Below are positions 34,970 through 44,082 of a DNA stretch of 64,000 bases, one piece after another. The notes under the pieces are model-generated. The model was given only the letters and a program-made list of their open reading frames with translations. It made no database searches and was not told where the DNA came from. How positions within the stretch are numbered: position 1 is the first letter of the stretch; each line of letters opens with the position of its first letter. This DNA comes from an uncultured Bacteroidia bacterium (GTDB lineage: Bacteria; Bacteroidota; Bacteroidia; Bacteroidales; Prolixibacteraceae): contig CAIVGL010000060.1 of the NCBI GenBank assembly GCA_903905505.1, positions 1-64,000 on the forward strand. Direction: 5' to 3'. The translations under genes were made by a program, and so were the position numbers.

Positions 34970-37930
34970 TTACTTTTTCTCAACCGACAGTTGGAAATCT
35001 TCAAACGTCACAGTTGAGACTTTCTGATCGTTTGCCCCTCCCGCTAATCCAATATCCATCTTAGCGGCCATTCCTGGTATATCGCCCGACTCGCGTGATA
35101 CGATCCAAGTTTTACCATCTAAGCTGAAATATCCAGTAAAGCTATTGCCATGACGAACAAGTTTAATCCAAGCAGGGATTGGATTATCCACGCCATAATT
35201 TTTCGATTTGGTATTGTGCATACAACCATCACCAAACTCATCCCATTGTGCTCCACAACGTTTTGTAGTCGAAAAGAGTAAGAAAGAGCCTAAGGTGGCA
35301 GGTTTCTTACCGTCACCTTTTGTTAAGTCATTTCGCACAAAGATCCCAGCCCTAAACCACTCGCTAATCCCTTCGCTAAATCCGACCACCTTAACAGTAG
35401 CCACAAAATTTCCTTCAATAGCCTGCTTAAGATATATGGCTCCATAGGAATCTTCCGCATGCAAAAAGTCTGTCCCAGCTGCAGTGATCTCAAAATGATT
35501 TTGGGGTGCATTAAAATTAAACTTACTTGGCTTAGCTGTGGTGGTGCAGAAAGTTAAGAATTGAGCTTTTGCGATGTCAATTTTTTGCACCGGATATACA
35601 TGAACCGGAACTGGTGGCTGATCGCCAATCGTTATCGCGTGTTGTCCCAATGTTGGAAGCACGGAGAAGGTAATCTGTTTTGTCTCGTTCTCCTGAAAAC
35701 CGACCGCTTTAGTCGCAATAACTTGACCATCAATTTTAAGGACAACATTTTGCGTTAACCTTTCAGCTCTCATATTTAAAGCTTCTGAGCTAATCTCTAA
35801 GGAATCACCTACCGGGATCTCTTTAACTTTTGATTTTAAGTTACGGTAAATAATATAGATCGGATCACCTTTAACAACGACCTCTTTAGTCGATGATTTC
35901 CCAATCGCAACGAGATGCTTTCCGGGATCACAAAACTTATATTTAAACTCGATCAACCGCTCATTATTCGAAATAAATGGAAGCTTCTTCGTGCTTACCA
36001 CTTTCCCATCAACATATAGATAGATCTCTTCCATCCCCGTTGATCCCGAATTTGAAATCTTAGCCGTCACTAAAAATTCGTGACCGGTACTCGGCACATC
36101 GAGAGGCTTAACCTCCAAATTAGTATAGGATAATTTTGCGGAACCTTCAATAATGTCTTCGGGCTGATTAATCGGAGTCTCAACGATTATATTATTCTCG
36201 TATGAATTATCAACCAGGTAACAAGCGCAAAGCTTCATCTCACCTTGTTTTAGGTTGTAATAGGTGTTGTCATAAACTTTCCATCCGGAGGACATATTCT
36301 GGAAAAACAAGGCCACATTCTCATTCGTTGCTGCTGGGTGAACATCATGGATCAAATTATTTCGAACTACTGAACCTGGGCTTAATCCATAAACGGCAAT
36401 ACCCCCTTCATCATCTCGCTTCATATTTGTATACGAAACATGATTATATTCTGCCAGATGACTTCCATCGCTAGTCTCTTCGATATTGGGCCAAGAGCCT
36501 AACGTGATCCCATAACTGCCAACGTTCTTGATGTAGTTATGAGCCACAGTGCTTCGGATTGAATTATAGGTTGATATCCCTGTTGCAGAAATCTGGATAT
36601 TCGTAATCTTATTGTACGAGATCTCATTATCACTCACTACATCATCCCAGTTTTCTGGCTTAGGAGTACCAGCAACAATGATACCACTCCCTTTTGAGTC
36701 GTTAATCACATTTCGACTAATTAAATTATGATAACTGCCAATGCCAAAATGGATAGCCGCCTGACTCACATTTTCTATTCTGTTCTTCAATAGTTCACAG
36801 TTTTTCGCATATTGAAATGCCACAGTACCCGAGCCACCAGCTAACGTATTTTGAAAATTAAGGTTGTAAAAACGGAGATTCCGAATAGGTTTTTCACGCG
36901 TGCCACTCGCAGATATCAGATTACTAATCTTTGGAAAAAAAACTTCCGAGACATTTGGATCTTTAATCTCGGCATTGGGAATAAACCGGATCGTTTTAAG
37001 CTTCTTATTATAAAACCATTCATTTGCAGTATCCATCAAAGCCTCCACATTTTCGACATAATACTTAGGTGGAACAATAAGCATATCGGCTGATGGCGTT
37101 GACAAATAGGCCTTGTGATTTTTCTCGTCAACCTTTCCAAGGCTAGAATGAATAGCACTCCAGCGCACGGTCATGTGAATTCGGTTAGACTCTAAGTCGC
37201 GCCACGACTTTAGATCGCCTGGTTTAAATTGAAACGAAGCCGAATCTGTTGGCTGACCCTCCGTATAGAAATAGCCACTATTAGGGGTACGAGCCAAGGT
37301 TAATCGATTCCCATTTGCATACAAATCATTGATCTCCGCCTCATCTATTGAAGCCTTCCACGATCCATTTTTCTCTTTCTTCCACCCCGTAATTCGCGCT
37401 CCACCTGAAAGAATTGGTTTCTCCCCCGGATAAGCGGCGTAGGTGACGTAATAATCTTTAAGTTCGTGGTATTCAAAAGCACCAGTAGGCAGGTCCGTCT
37501 CGACCCTTTCGCCACCATCAGCAGCCGAAAACTCAAGTCCCTTATCTAACGAATAAACACCGCCACGGATCAGCACCAAGATATCACGACCCACTCCAAA
37601 TAGATGGGGCGTACCCTTGAACCTTTTATCGACTGCCTTTTTCTTGGGTTTATATACGGAATGCTTTAGTAAGTTAACCGCAGCCTGAGCTTTGGCAATG
37701 GTCGCAAACGGACCATCAGTACCCATTTTATTGGGTTCAGCTAGCTTACCTGACCAACCATCATTTCCTTTCGGGGAGACATAAAAGTCGGCCACATTAC
37801 TAGGCACCGTATACTCGGTTTTCTCCACACCTCGAACCAATCGACCTTGTGATCTGACCTCAACCTCAACTGAGATCAGCAAAAAAATCACTAATCCTAA
37901 GGTTCCAATTTTCTTTAGACAATTTCTCAT
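34970..37930 (-). CDS. Large beta-helix protein with Ig-like and concanavalin-like C-terminal domains
   Basis: A 986-residue exported protein with a signal peptide of about 27 residues. From about 48 it carries the opening FYVSPKGNDGWSG with GPFATIAKAQAAV, typical of large right-handed beta-helix glycoside hydrolases such as GH141 and GH120. Helix rungs with repeated N-x-I patterns continue to about 600 (HFGIGSYHNLISRNVI). Two beta-rich Ig or CARDB-like stretches follow (about 610-780). The final 190 residues resemble a concanavalin-like DUF1349 module (WFRAGIFVRND, WIKLVRHGNSF). A GH141-like fucosidase or xylanase role is possible but not shown. It lies 25 bases from the GH3 gene upstream. 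Confidence 0.75.
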   Translation of the reverse strand: MRNCLKKIGTLGLVIFLLISVEVEVRSQGRLVRGVEKTEYTVPSNVADFYVSPKGNDGWSGKLAEPNKMGTDGPFATIAKAQAAVNLLKHSVYKPKKKAVDKRFKGTPHLFGVGRDILVLIRGGVYSLDKGLEFSAADGGERVETDLPTGAFEYHELKDYYVTYAAYPGEKPILSGGARITGWKKEKNGSWKASIDEAEINDLYANGNRLTLARTPNSGYFYTEGQPTDSASFQFKPGDLKSWRDLESNRIHMTVRWSAIHSSLGKVDEKNHKAYLSTPSADMLIVPPKYYVENVEALMDTANEWFYNKKLKTIRFIPNAEIKDPNVSEVFFPKISNLISASGTREKPIRNLRFYNLNFQNTLAGGSGTVAFQYAKNCELLKNRIENVSQAAIHFGIGSYHNLISRNVINDSKGSGIIVAGTPKPENWDDVVSDNEISYNKITNIQISATGISTYNSIRSTVAHNYIKNVGSYGITLGSWPNIEETSDGSHLAEYNHVSYTNMKRDDEGGIAVYGLSPGSVVRNNLIHDVHPAATNENVALFFQNMSSGWKVYDNTYYNLKQGEMKLCACYLVDNSYENNIIVETPINQPEDIIEGSAKLSYTNLEVKPLDVPSTGHEFLVTAKISNSGSTGMEEIYLYVDGKVVSTKKLPFISNNERLIEFKYKFCDPGKHLVAIGKSSTKEVVVKGDPIYIIYRNLKSKVKEIPVGDSLEISSEALNMRAERLTQNVVLKIDGQVIATKAVGFQENETKQITFSVLPTLGQHAITIGDQPPVPVHVYPVQKIDIAKAQFLTFCTTTAKPSKFNFNAPQNHFEITAAGTDFLHAEDSYGAIYLKQAIEGNFVATVKVVGFSEGISEWFRAGIFVRNDLTKGDGKKPATLGSFLLFSTTKRCGAQWDEFGDGCMHNTKSKNYGVDNPIPAWIKLVRHGNSFTGYFSLDGKTWIVSRESGDIPGMAAKMDIGLAGGANDQKVSTVTFEDFQLSVEKK

Positions 37931-37955
37931 ATCGAATTATTTAGCTATTAATCAA

Positions 37956-40571
37956 TTATTTAATGGTAGTCTTTCCCGCAGATCGGATATCCACTGATGA
38001 ACTTCCAACCATCAATTTAAATTCACCAGGCTCTACTACAAAACCATTTGTTGTAACACTCCAAAAAGCTAGATCTTTAGCTGGAAATTCAAGTTCTACA
38101 ACTTTACTCTCGTTTGGCAACAAATGAATTCGCTCAAAGCATACCAACTGCTTTTCAGGTCTTTGCACGCTTGATTTTTCATCATGAGCATAAAGTTGAA
38201 CCACCTCATCACCTGCACATTTACCACTATTTTTAATTGCAACTCGAGCTTTTATCGTCCCTTTTGCGTCAATAGTTTTCGTAAGTATTTCCAATTTACC
38301 ATAACTAAACTGAGTATAGCTCAGTCCATATCCAAACGGATAAAGCACTTCACTAATCTTGGAATTATCCTTTGTGCTATTGCGATACATATAAGTTCTC
38401 CCTTTGCGGATGTCGTAATCGCTGAATGAAGGGAAGTTTTCGGATGATTTGTAATATGTAAGTGGCAATCTGCCTGCAGGATTGTAATCTCCAAATAACA
38501 CATCAGCCAATGCATTTCCGCCCTCTTCGCCATTAAACCAGGTTTCAAGAATTCCAGGGACATTAGCTTTTAACCAAGTTACTGACATCGTACTGCCATT
38601 TTGCAAGACCACAATAGTTTTTGGATTTGCCTTAAATACGGCCTTCACAAGATCTTCTTGATCACCTGGCAGATTAAGGTCTGGACGATCGACGCCCTCT
38701 TTTTCTACCGTATCATCGGTGCCCAACACCACGACGGCGACATCTGCATTTCGGGCAGCATCAGCAGCCTCGTTAAATTTAGTTGGATCTTGGGGAGCGC
38801 CCCAAAGTTTAACCTCCGCATTATACCATTGTTGTGTGTATTCGAGTTTCAAGTCATACTTCTTCCCCTTTTCGACCTCAATTTTTGCCACCTCCGATGA
38901 TTTATTTCGGTTTATTGTGCGGTCGATCAGTAACCGACCATTGACTGATAACTTGATTGCATCATCAAATTGGCCTCCGATATAATACGGACCTGTACAT
39001 GGGGCAATGAATTCGCCTGTCCACCTGATTGAGTAATAGGTAGCTGGTAAGCCTGCAATAGGAGCACTTCTGCCAAATTTAAAATCAATTATTGAGTCAA
39101 TACGAGTTATCACAGGTTCGCCTGAACAATCGACACCTTTAAAATACTCCCCTTTTAATCCATGTTCCCCAGGCTTTCCTCCTGCAGGAATCAAATATTC
39201 GCTTGGGATTACTGGCAACGTAATTTTCACATCAGTTCCTTTTACGTAATGAACTTTTGTGCTGTCAAGTTTATTCTTAATCCCCTGCAGAGGAGAGATA
39301 GCCTTCGAATGACCGCCTGTATAACCACCCAATTGGGCAACTGCAGCGATAGGTCCGATCACGGCAATCGATTTAGTTTGCTTCAAATCAAGCGGAAGCA
39401 AGTGATTCTCATTCTTAAGCAATACAATTGTTTTCTGTGCGGCTTCTCGTGCTACGGCCCGATGTTCAGGACTATCAAGGACCGAATGAGGGATCTTTGT
39501 GTATGGCACCCGGTCAGCAGGATCATAAAGTCCTAGTTTAAACCGAGGAAGAAGAATTCGAGTTATAGCCGTATCAATTGCAGCCATTGAAACAAGTCCC
39601 ATTTTAACAGTCTCTGTCAAATGATCTCGAAAACAATCGCCACACTCAATATCCATCCCCGCATTAATGGCTAAGGCAATCGCTTCTTGAACAGTGGCCA
39701 CATATTTATGCCCCTCGAAAAGATCTCTAATCCCATTACAATCAGAAACGATATTTCCTTCATAACCCCATTCACCGCGAAGAATATCGGTTAATAATTT
39801 TTTGTTGGAAATACAGGGCACGCCATTCAGTCGATTGTAGGCCGCCATGATCTGCAAAACTTTTCCCTCTTGAACCATCGCTTGATATGGGCGCAGGTAA
39901 TATTCGTGTAGAAGTTGATCATCCACATCCGACGTTCCGTTATGTCGGTCCCACTCTTCGTTGTTGAGTGCAAAATGTTTTGGTCCAGCTGTTGCCTTAA
40001 GATAGTTTGGATCGTCACCCTGAAGTCCTCGAACAAAGGCTAAACCCATCTGAGAGGTTAAGTATGGATCTTCACCATAGCACTCTTCTGTGCGGCCCCA
40101 GCGCGGATCACGAGCCATCTCTATAACTGGAGACCAGAATGTCAAGGTTGCTTTTGGGACATTGCCATTTACCCTTGCCCTAACCTCGTCCGACATGATA
40201 TCGGCTAACTTATGAACAATTTTCTTATCCCAGCTTGCTGCTTGAGCAATAGGGACCGGAAAGACTGTTGCCGCTTCCCCTGCAGGTACCCCAACGCAAT
40301 GACCATCCCCAGAACTACTCCAAAGAAAACCTGGAATACCTAACCGTTTTATTGGCGAGGAGATGCGAGAGCTCATCTGTAATAATTTCTCTTCAAGGGT
40401 CATCCTCGACAAGAGATCGCTTATCCTTTTTTTTGTAGGCTGTGTATAATCGAGGTAAAGTGGCTTTTTGTCCGTTGTTTGTGCATTCATATTTAAACTC
40501 TGCAGGCAGAAAGTAAAAACGACAATCAAACATGCCAGTCCCTTAGTCTTGTTCTTTCGGTTTAGTTTCAT
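37956..40571 (-). CDS. GH3 glycosidase with inserted PA14 domain
   Basis: An 871-residue exported GH3 enzyme with a signal peptide of about 31 residues. The first GH3 domain carries KHFALNNEEWDRH and the nucleophile D277 in IVSDCNG. The second domain is interrupted by a PA14 module at about 470-600 (GEYFKGVDCSGEP, GGQFDDAIKLSVNG), then resumes with VVVLGTDDTVEKEG, and an Fn3-like domain closes the chain. This layout is common in Bacteroidota beta-glucosidases and beta-xylosidases that act on oligosaccharides. Its PA14 is inserted and not terminal, so it is separate from the tail seen on the GH92 and GH78 enzymes. It starts 9 bases after the MBL-fold gene. Confidence 0.92.
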   Translation of the reverse strand: MKLNRKNKTKGLACLIVVFTFCLQSLNMNAQTTDKKPLYLDYTQPTKKRISDLLSRMTLEEKLLQMSSRISSPIKRLGIPGFLWSSSGDGHCVGVPAGEAATVFPVPIAQAASWDKKIVHKLADIMSDEVRARVNGNVPKATLTFWSPVIEMARDPRWGRTEECYGEDPYLTSQMGLAFVRGLQGDDPNYLKATAGPKHFALNNEEWDRHNGTSDVDDQLLHEYYLRPYQAMVQEGKVLQIMAAYNRLNGVPCISNKKLLTDILRGEWGYEGNIVSDCNGIRDLFEGHKYVATVQEAIALAINAGMDIECGDCFRDHLTETVKMGLVSMAAIDTAITRILLPRFKLGLYDPADRVPYTKIPHSVLDSPEHRAVAREAAQKTIVLLKNENHLLPLDLKQTKSIAVIGPIAAVAQLGGYTGGHSKAISPLQGIKNKLDSTKVHYVKGTDVKITLPVIPSEYLIPAGGKPGEHGLKGEYFKGVDCSGEPVITRIDSIIDFKFGRSAPIAGLPATYYSIRWTGEFIAPCTGPYYIGGQFDDAIKLSVNGRLLIDRTINRNKSSEVAKIEVEKGKKYDLKLEYTQQWYNAEVKLWGAPQDPTKFNEAADAARNADVAVVVLGTDDTVEKEGVDRPDLNLPGDQEDLVKAVFKANPKTIVVLQNGSTMSVTWLKANVPGILETWFNGEEGGNALADVLFGDYNPAGRLPLTYYKSSENFPSFSDYDIRKGRTYMYRNSTKDNSKISEVLYPFGYGLSYTQFSYGKLEILTKTIDAKGTIKARVAIKNSGKCAGDEVVQLYAHDEKSSVQRPEKQLVCFERIHLLPNESKVVELEFPAKDLAFWSVTTNGFVVEPGEFKLMVGSSSVDIRSAGKTTIK

Positions 40572-40580
40572 GGATTAGTT

Positions 40581-41690
40581 TTATTTAGCAGATTTAGAAG
40601 GATTGTAGTGATACGATTCGCCCCAAATTAAGACGAGTACCGGGTATTTCGATTTTTTTAACTCGGCATAATTAAGCTCTAAATATTTATCATCACCCCA
40701 ATAAGGAAGTCGATCCCATACCGTATGACCCAATTCTAGTTCATGACCTGGCACCACCAGTTTTGGATTGAAACCTCGCGCAATGCGTGAGATATCCATG
40801 GTCCAAGCATTGGGCATTAGGATGTCAACTTTATGATTCTTGTATACCTGATCCATCCATTCAAAGTCAATCATCATCTCCCCTTCGTTGATCTCGTCAC
40901 CAGTATGAACGACAGAAATACCCTCTGGGGTAGTGACTAGCGATACATTATTATCGGCTGAATGCAGTTGATGACCCGGATAAATAATGGTGTCAAGCAC
41001 CTTCCCGTTCAAGAGTTTTACTTTCTGGTTCTTCTCAGCGACACGCTCTAAATGCGTAATCTGAGCAAAGATTGGATCGTCTTTCCAAACCTCTTCGGGT
41101 GCAACTACCGGTTTTCCGGCTTGGATAAATCGACTAGCCACTTCTTTATCGGCATGATCGCCATGCTTATGACTAATAAACAAAACATCACATTGGTTAA
41201 TGATTCGATTCATTTCACCATCAGAAAGTGCAAAATCAGCAGAACGTGATGAGGCACCACGAACTAAATCAAAGGCCAGGGTAACACTTTTGGTGCGAAT
41301 GATAAAGCCCATGTTGTAGACTTTCCAAATCATTGCCCCCTTAGTCACCTTAACCTCTTCAAGTTCTTTAATGACTTTGGCCGACTGGCTATGAAAAAAT
41401 TGCTGTGGAGGAAGTCGGAAAGCTGCAAATTTTTCATGAAAAACAGCATCCATAAGTAGTTTCGCAGTCGTTCGTTCTCGTCCGTCACGGATAACAGGAG
41501 GATACTTCGCAAGGATGGACTGCACCGTATCGAGAAAGACTTTCGCCTGTCGATCGAGATAATCATTATCTTTTTGGCTTAGTTGAGGGTCAGGAATACC
41601 TCCAGTTTTACCGTTAGACATCTGCTGAGCATCAACTTGCTGAAAAATCAGCAGCCCAAAAACCAAAAAACAGAAAAACTTTATTCGCAT
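40581..41690 (-). CDS. Exported MBL-fold metallo-hydrolase
   Basis: A 369-residue protein with a signal peptide of about 21 residues (VDAQ). The metallo-beta-lactamase fold is marked by H174-x-H176-x-D178-H179 (SHKHGDH), a later VVHTGDE with a metal-ligand Asp, and VPGHELELGH near the C-terminus. The core resembles UlaG/RomA-type lactonases and phosphodiesterases more than true beta-lactamases. It lies between two GH3 genes with 9-base gaps on both sides, so it is part of the operon. A sugar lactonase or phosphodiesterase role would fit the context, but neither is proven. Export is unusual for UlaG-like enzymes. Confidence 0.85.
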   Translation of the reverse strand: MRIKFFCFLVFGLLIFQQVDAQQMSNGKTGGIPDPQLSQKDNDYLDRQAKVFLDTVQSILAKYPPVIRDGRERTTAKLLMDAVFHEKFAAFRLPPQQFFHSQSAKVIKELEEVKVTKGAMIWKVYNMGFIIRTKSVTLAFDLVRGASSRSADFALSDGEMNRIINQCDVLFISHKHGDHADKEVASRFIQAGKPVVAPEEVWKDDPIFAQITHLERVAEKNQKVKLLNGKVLDTIIYPGHQLHSADNNVSLVTTPEGISVVHTGDEINEGEMMIDFEWMDQVYKNHKVDILMPNAWTMDISRIARGFNPKLVVPGHELELGHTVWDRLPYWGDDKYLELNYAELKKSKYPVLVLIWGESYHYNPSKSAK

Positions 41691-41699
41691 ACGGAATGA

Positions 41700-44072
41700 T
41701 TATTTCTTACGTTGACTAAGTTCTTCCATGGCAAAATTAGGATACAGCACATCGTGTACCTTTTCAACCGTAATGTACTTCGGAAGATTAAAAGAGGCAT
41801 TCAATTTAATGTCTTTAGAGGAGGCACCAATGCGAACTTGATAGTCGCCCTTGTCGGCAATCCAAGCACTAACGCCGCTGTGGAATGAGGCTAATAACCG
41901 AGAGTTTAAGACAAAGAATAACGTCTGACTTTCCCCTGGTTGCAATAACTTTGTCTTTGCAAATCCTTTAAGTTCTTGAACTGGTTTCTCAAGATCCTGA
42001 GAAGGGGCCGAAAGATAAAGCTGCACGACCTCTTTACCGGCTACTTGTCCGCTATTTTTCACGGTAACGCTTACCGTAATCGGACGCACATACGTTGAGC
42101 TGCTTAAGGTTATGTTACTATATTCAAATGTGGTATAAGATAGTCCGTAACCAAACTCATACGATGTAGGCACTTTAAACGTGTCGTAATAACGATAGCC
42201 AACATAGATGCCTTCTTTGTAAAATGAGTTCACTGGGTTGTCTGCTGGCTCTCCGGGGAAGGTTGATGCTGAAGGGACATCACTATATTTCAGTGGGAAT
42301 GAATCAGGTAGTTTACCCGATGGATTAACAGCGCCTTTAAGCACATCAGTAATGGCATCACCACCCTCTTGACCAGGCTGCCAAGCTAGAAGTATAGCAT
42401 CAGGCATGCTTTTCCAACTTGCAGTCTCGCACACACCGCCTACATTTAAGACCACCACAACTTTTTTACCCGCTTGGTGATAGACATCGCAAACATTTTT
42501 CACCAGTTCAACCTCTGCCGTTGAAGTTGGGATATAGCCATTTTCATAATTTTCGCCTCCCGAACGACCGAGTGTGATCACAGCCACATCCGTTAAGGCC
42601 ACTTGTTTTTTAATATCCTCGATAGTCATGGGCATCTCCTCATGAAAAGGGATTAGCCGCTTCTTAAAATGACCAGGTGCTTTATTCGTCTTTACGCCAT
42701 TATCGGCAAGCATCTTCGGGGTCATGAAATAATCAGGAACAAGATTATTTTCCATGATCGAAGCATTAAAAGCGGTGTACGAATCTTCCAGTTCTTTGAT
42801 CACGTTAAAGCCCGCATTTTTCAATCCATCGTTCACCGAGGTGGCATATTTATTACTGCGAATACCTCCGCTGCCTGTTCCGGCCTCAATCAAATAATAG
42901 GATATCTTACCAAAGACAGCCACATTCTTAACGGCATTAAACGGAAGTGCTTGTTTCTCATTTTTCAATAAGACTAGCCCTTCGCCAGCTGCCTCACGGG
43001 CTAGTTTGGCATGAGCAGCCAAGTCAGGTTTAAACGTAGGAATATACCCTTTCGCTCTCGGAGCGTCTAACTTCTGCTGTAAGTTATAGACGAGATTTCT
43101 GTTCAACATAGATTCATCAAGCGATTTATCTTTCAAGGCAGCTGTAAGCTCTTTAACCTCATCTTTACTGCCACCCATCAGCATATTATTCCCTGCACGC
43201 ACTTTGGCGACAGCACTTCCATAACCATCAAAATCGGTCATGTAAACCCCTTTAAAGCCCCACTCTTTGCGAACGACATCCTGCAGAAGCTCTAGATTTT
43301 CAGCTGCATAGTATCCATTTACTTTATTATAAGAGGTCATGATGGATTTAGGATTCCCCTCGCGCACGGCAATCTCAAACCCTTTCAGGTAGATCTCGCG
43401 CAAGGCACGCTGGCTGATCACGGCGTTATAAGTCCGTCGATTGGTCTCCTGGTTGTTACCTAAGAAATGTTTTATGCAAGCGCCAATGCCATTCGATTGT
43501 AATCCTTTAACCACTGATGCGGCCATCTTGCCAGAGAGCATAGGATCTTCGGAATAGTATTCAAAGTTCCGACCGCAGTTCGGATTTCGGTGTAAGTTAA
43601 GGGCTGGCATTAAAACCATGTCGTAATCGTAAGTTAGCACTTCATTACCAAATGCCTGTCCCACTTGTTCCATAAGCTCAAGGTTCCAGGTTGCAGCCAG
43701 ACAAGTTGAAGTTGGGAATGCCGTTGCATAGGTATAATCATTCGCTCCTGCTGGATGTGGATCTCTATTGACCCCTGAAGGACCATCAGTCAAAGGCGAT
43801 GATGGGATCGCAAGACGAGGAATCATAAGCTGAGAATTCTGATTCGCAATAATAATTCCTGTCCCCTGCTCGATATTTTTTACTTGTGCCGCCGGCAGAA
43901 ATTTACCATCGCCCACAGAGAGCCCAATCTTTTCGTCGGATGTCATCGCGGCAATAACTTTCTCTATTCGGTCTTTACCAAACTGAGGCAGATGATTATC
44001 GGAGCAGCTCTGAGCGGCAAAGAGTGAAGGGAGGACCATCGTCAATCCAAGAACTAGATTTTTAAGTTTCAT
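41700..44072 (-). CDS. GH3 glycosidase, probable lipoprotein
   Basis: A 790-residue GH3 enzyme. The N-terminal signal ends at AAQSC, giving a likely lipidated C23. The catalytic TIM-barrel domain contains KHFLGNNQETNRR and the nucleophile D280 in YMTDFDG. The second domain (GLVLLKNEKQALPF onward) and an Fn3-like C-terminal domain (VTVKNSGQVAGKEV) complete a standard three-domain GH3. It has no PA14 insert, unlike the GH3 at 37956, and the two are not close relatives. It probably acts as a beta-glucosidase or related exo-enzyme. It lies 10 bases after the membrane-protein gene and 9 bases before the MBL gene. Confidence 0.92.
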   Translation of the reverse strand: MKLKNLVLGLTMVLPSLFAAQSCSDNHLPQFGKDRIEKVIAAMTSDEKIGLSVGDGKFLPAAQVKNIEQGTGIIIANQNSQLMIPRLAIPSSPLTDGPSGVNRDPHPAGANDYTYATAFPTSTCLAATWNLELMEQVGQAFGNEVLTYDYDMVLMPALNLHRNPNCGRNFEYYSEDPMLSGKMAASVVKGLQSNGIGACIKHFLGNNQETNRRTYNAVISQRALREIYLKGFEIAVREGNPKSIMTSYNKVNGYYAAENLELLQDVVRKEWGFKGVYMTDFDGYGSAVAKVRAGNNMLMGGSKDEVKELTAALKDKSLDESMLNRNLVYNLQQKLDAPRAKGYIPTFKPDLAAHAKLAREAAGEGLVLLKNEKQALPFNAVKNVAVFGKISYYLIEAGTGSGGIRSNKYATSVNDGLKNAGFNVIKELEDSYTAFNASIMENNLVPDYFMTPKMLADNGVKTNKAPGHFKKRLIPFHEEMPMTIEDIKKQVALTDVAVITLGRSGGENYENGYIPTSTAEVELVKNVCDVYHQAGKKVVVVLNVGGVCETASWKSMPDAILLAWQPGQEGGDAITDVLKGAVNPSGKLPDSFPLKYSDVPSASTFPGEPADNPVNSFYKEGIYVGYRYYDTFKVPTSYEFGYGLSYTTFEYSNITLSSSTYVRPITVSVTVKNSGQVAGKEVVQLYLSAPSQDLEKPVQELKGFAKTKLLQPGESQTLFFVLNSRLLASFHSGVSAWIADKGDYQVRIGASSKDIKLNASFNLPKYITVEKVHDVLYPNFAMEELSQRKK

Positions 44073-44082
44073 TAGGGCAGTT

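Noticed and set aside
35208-36474. Plus-strand open frames within the beta-helix gene
   Set aside because: They lack signal peptides, domains and start signals, and lie antisense to a clearly conserved protein.
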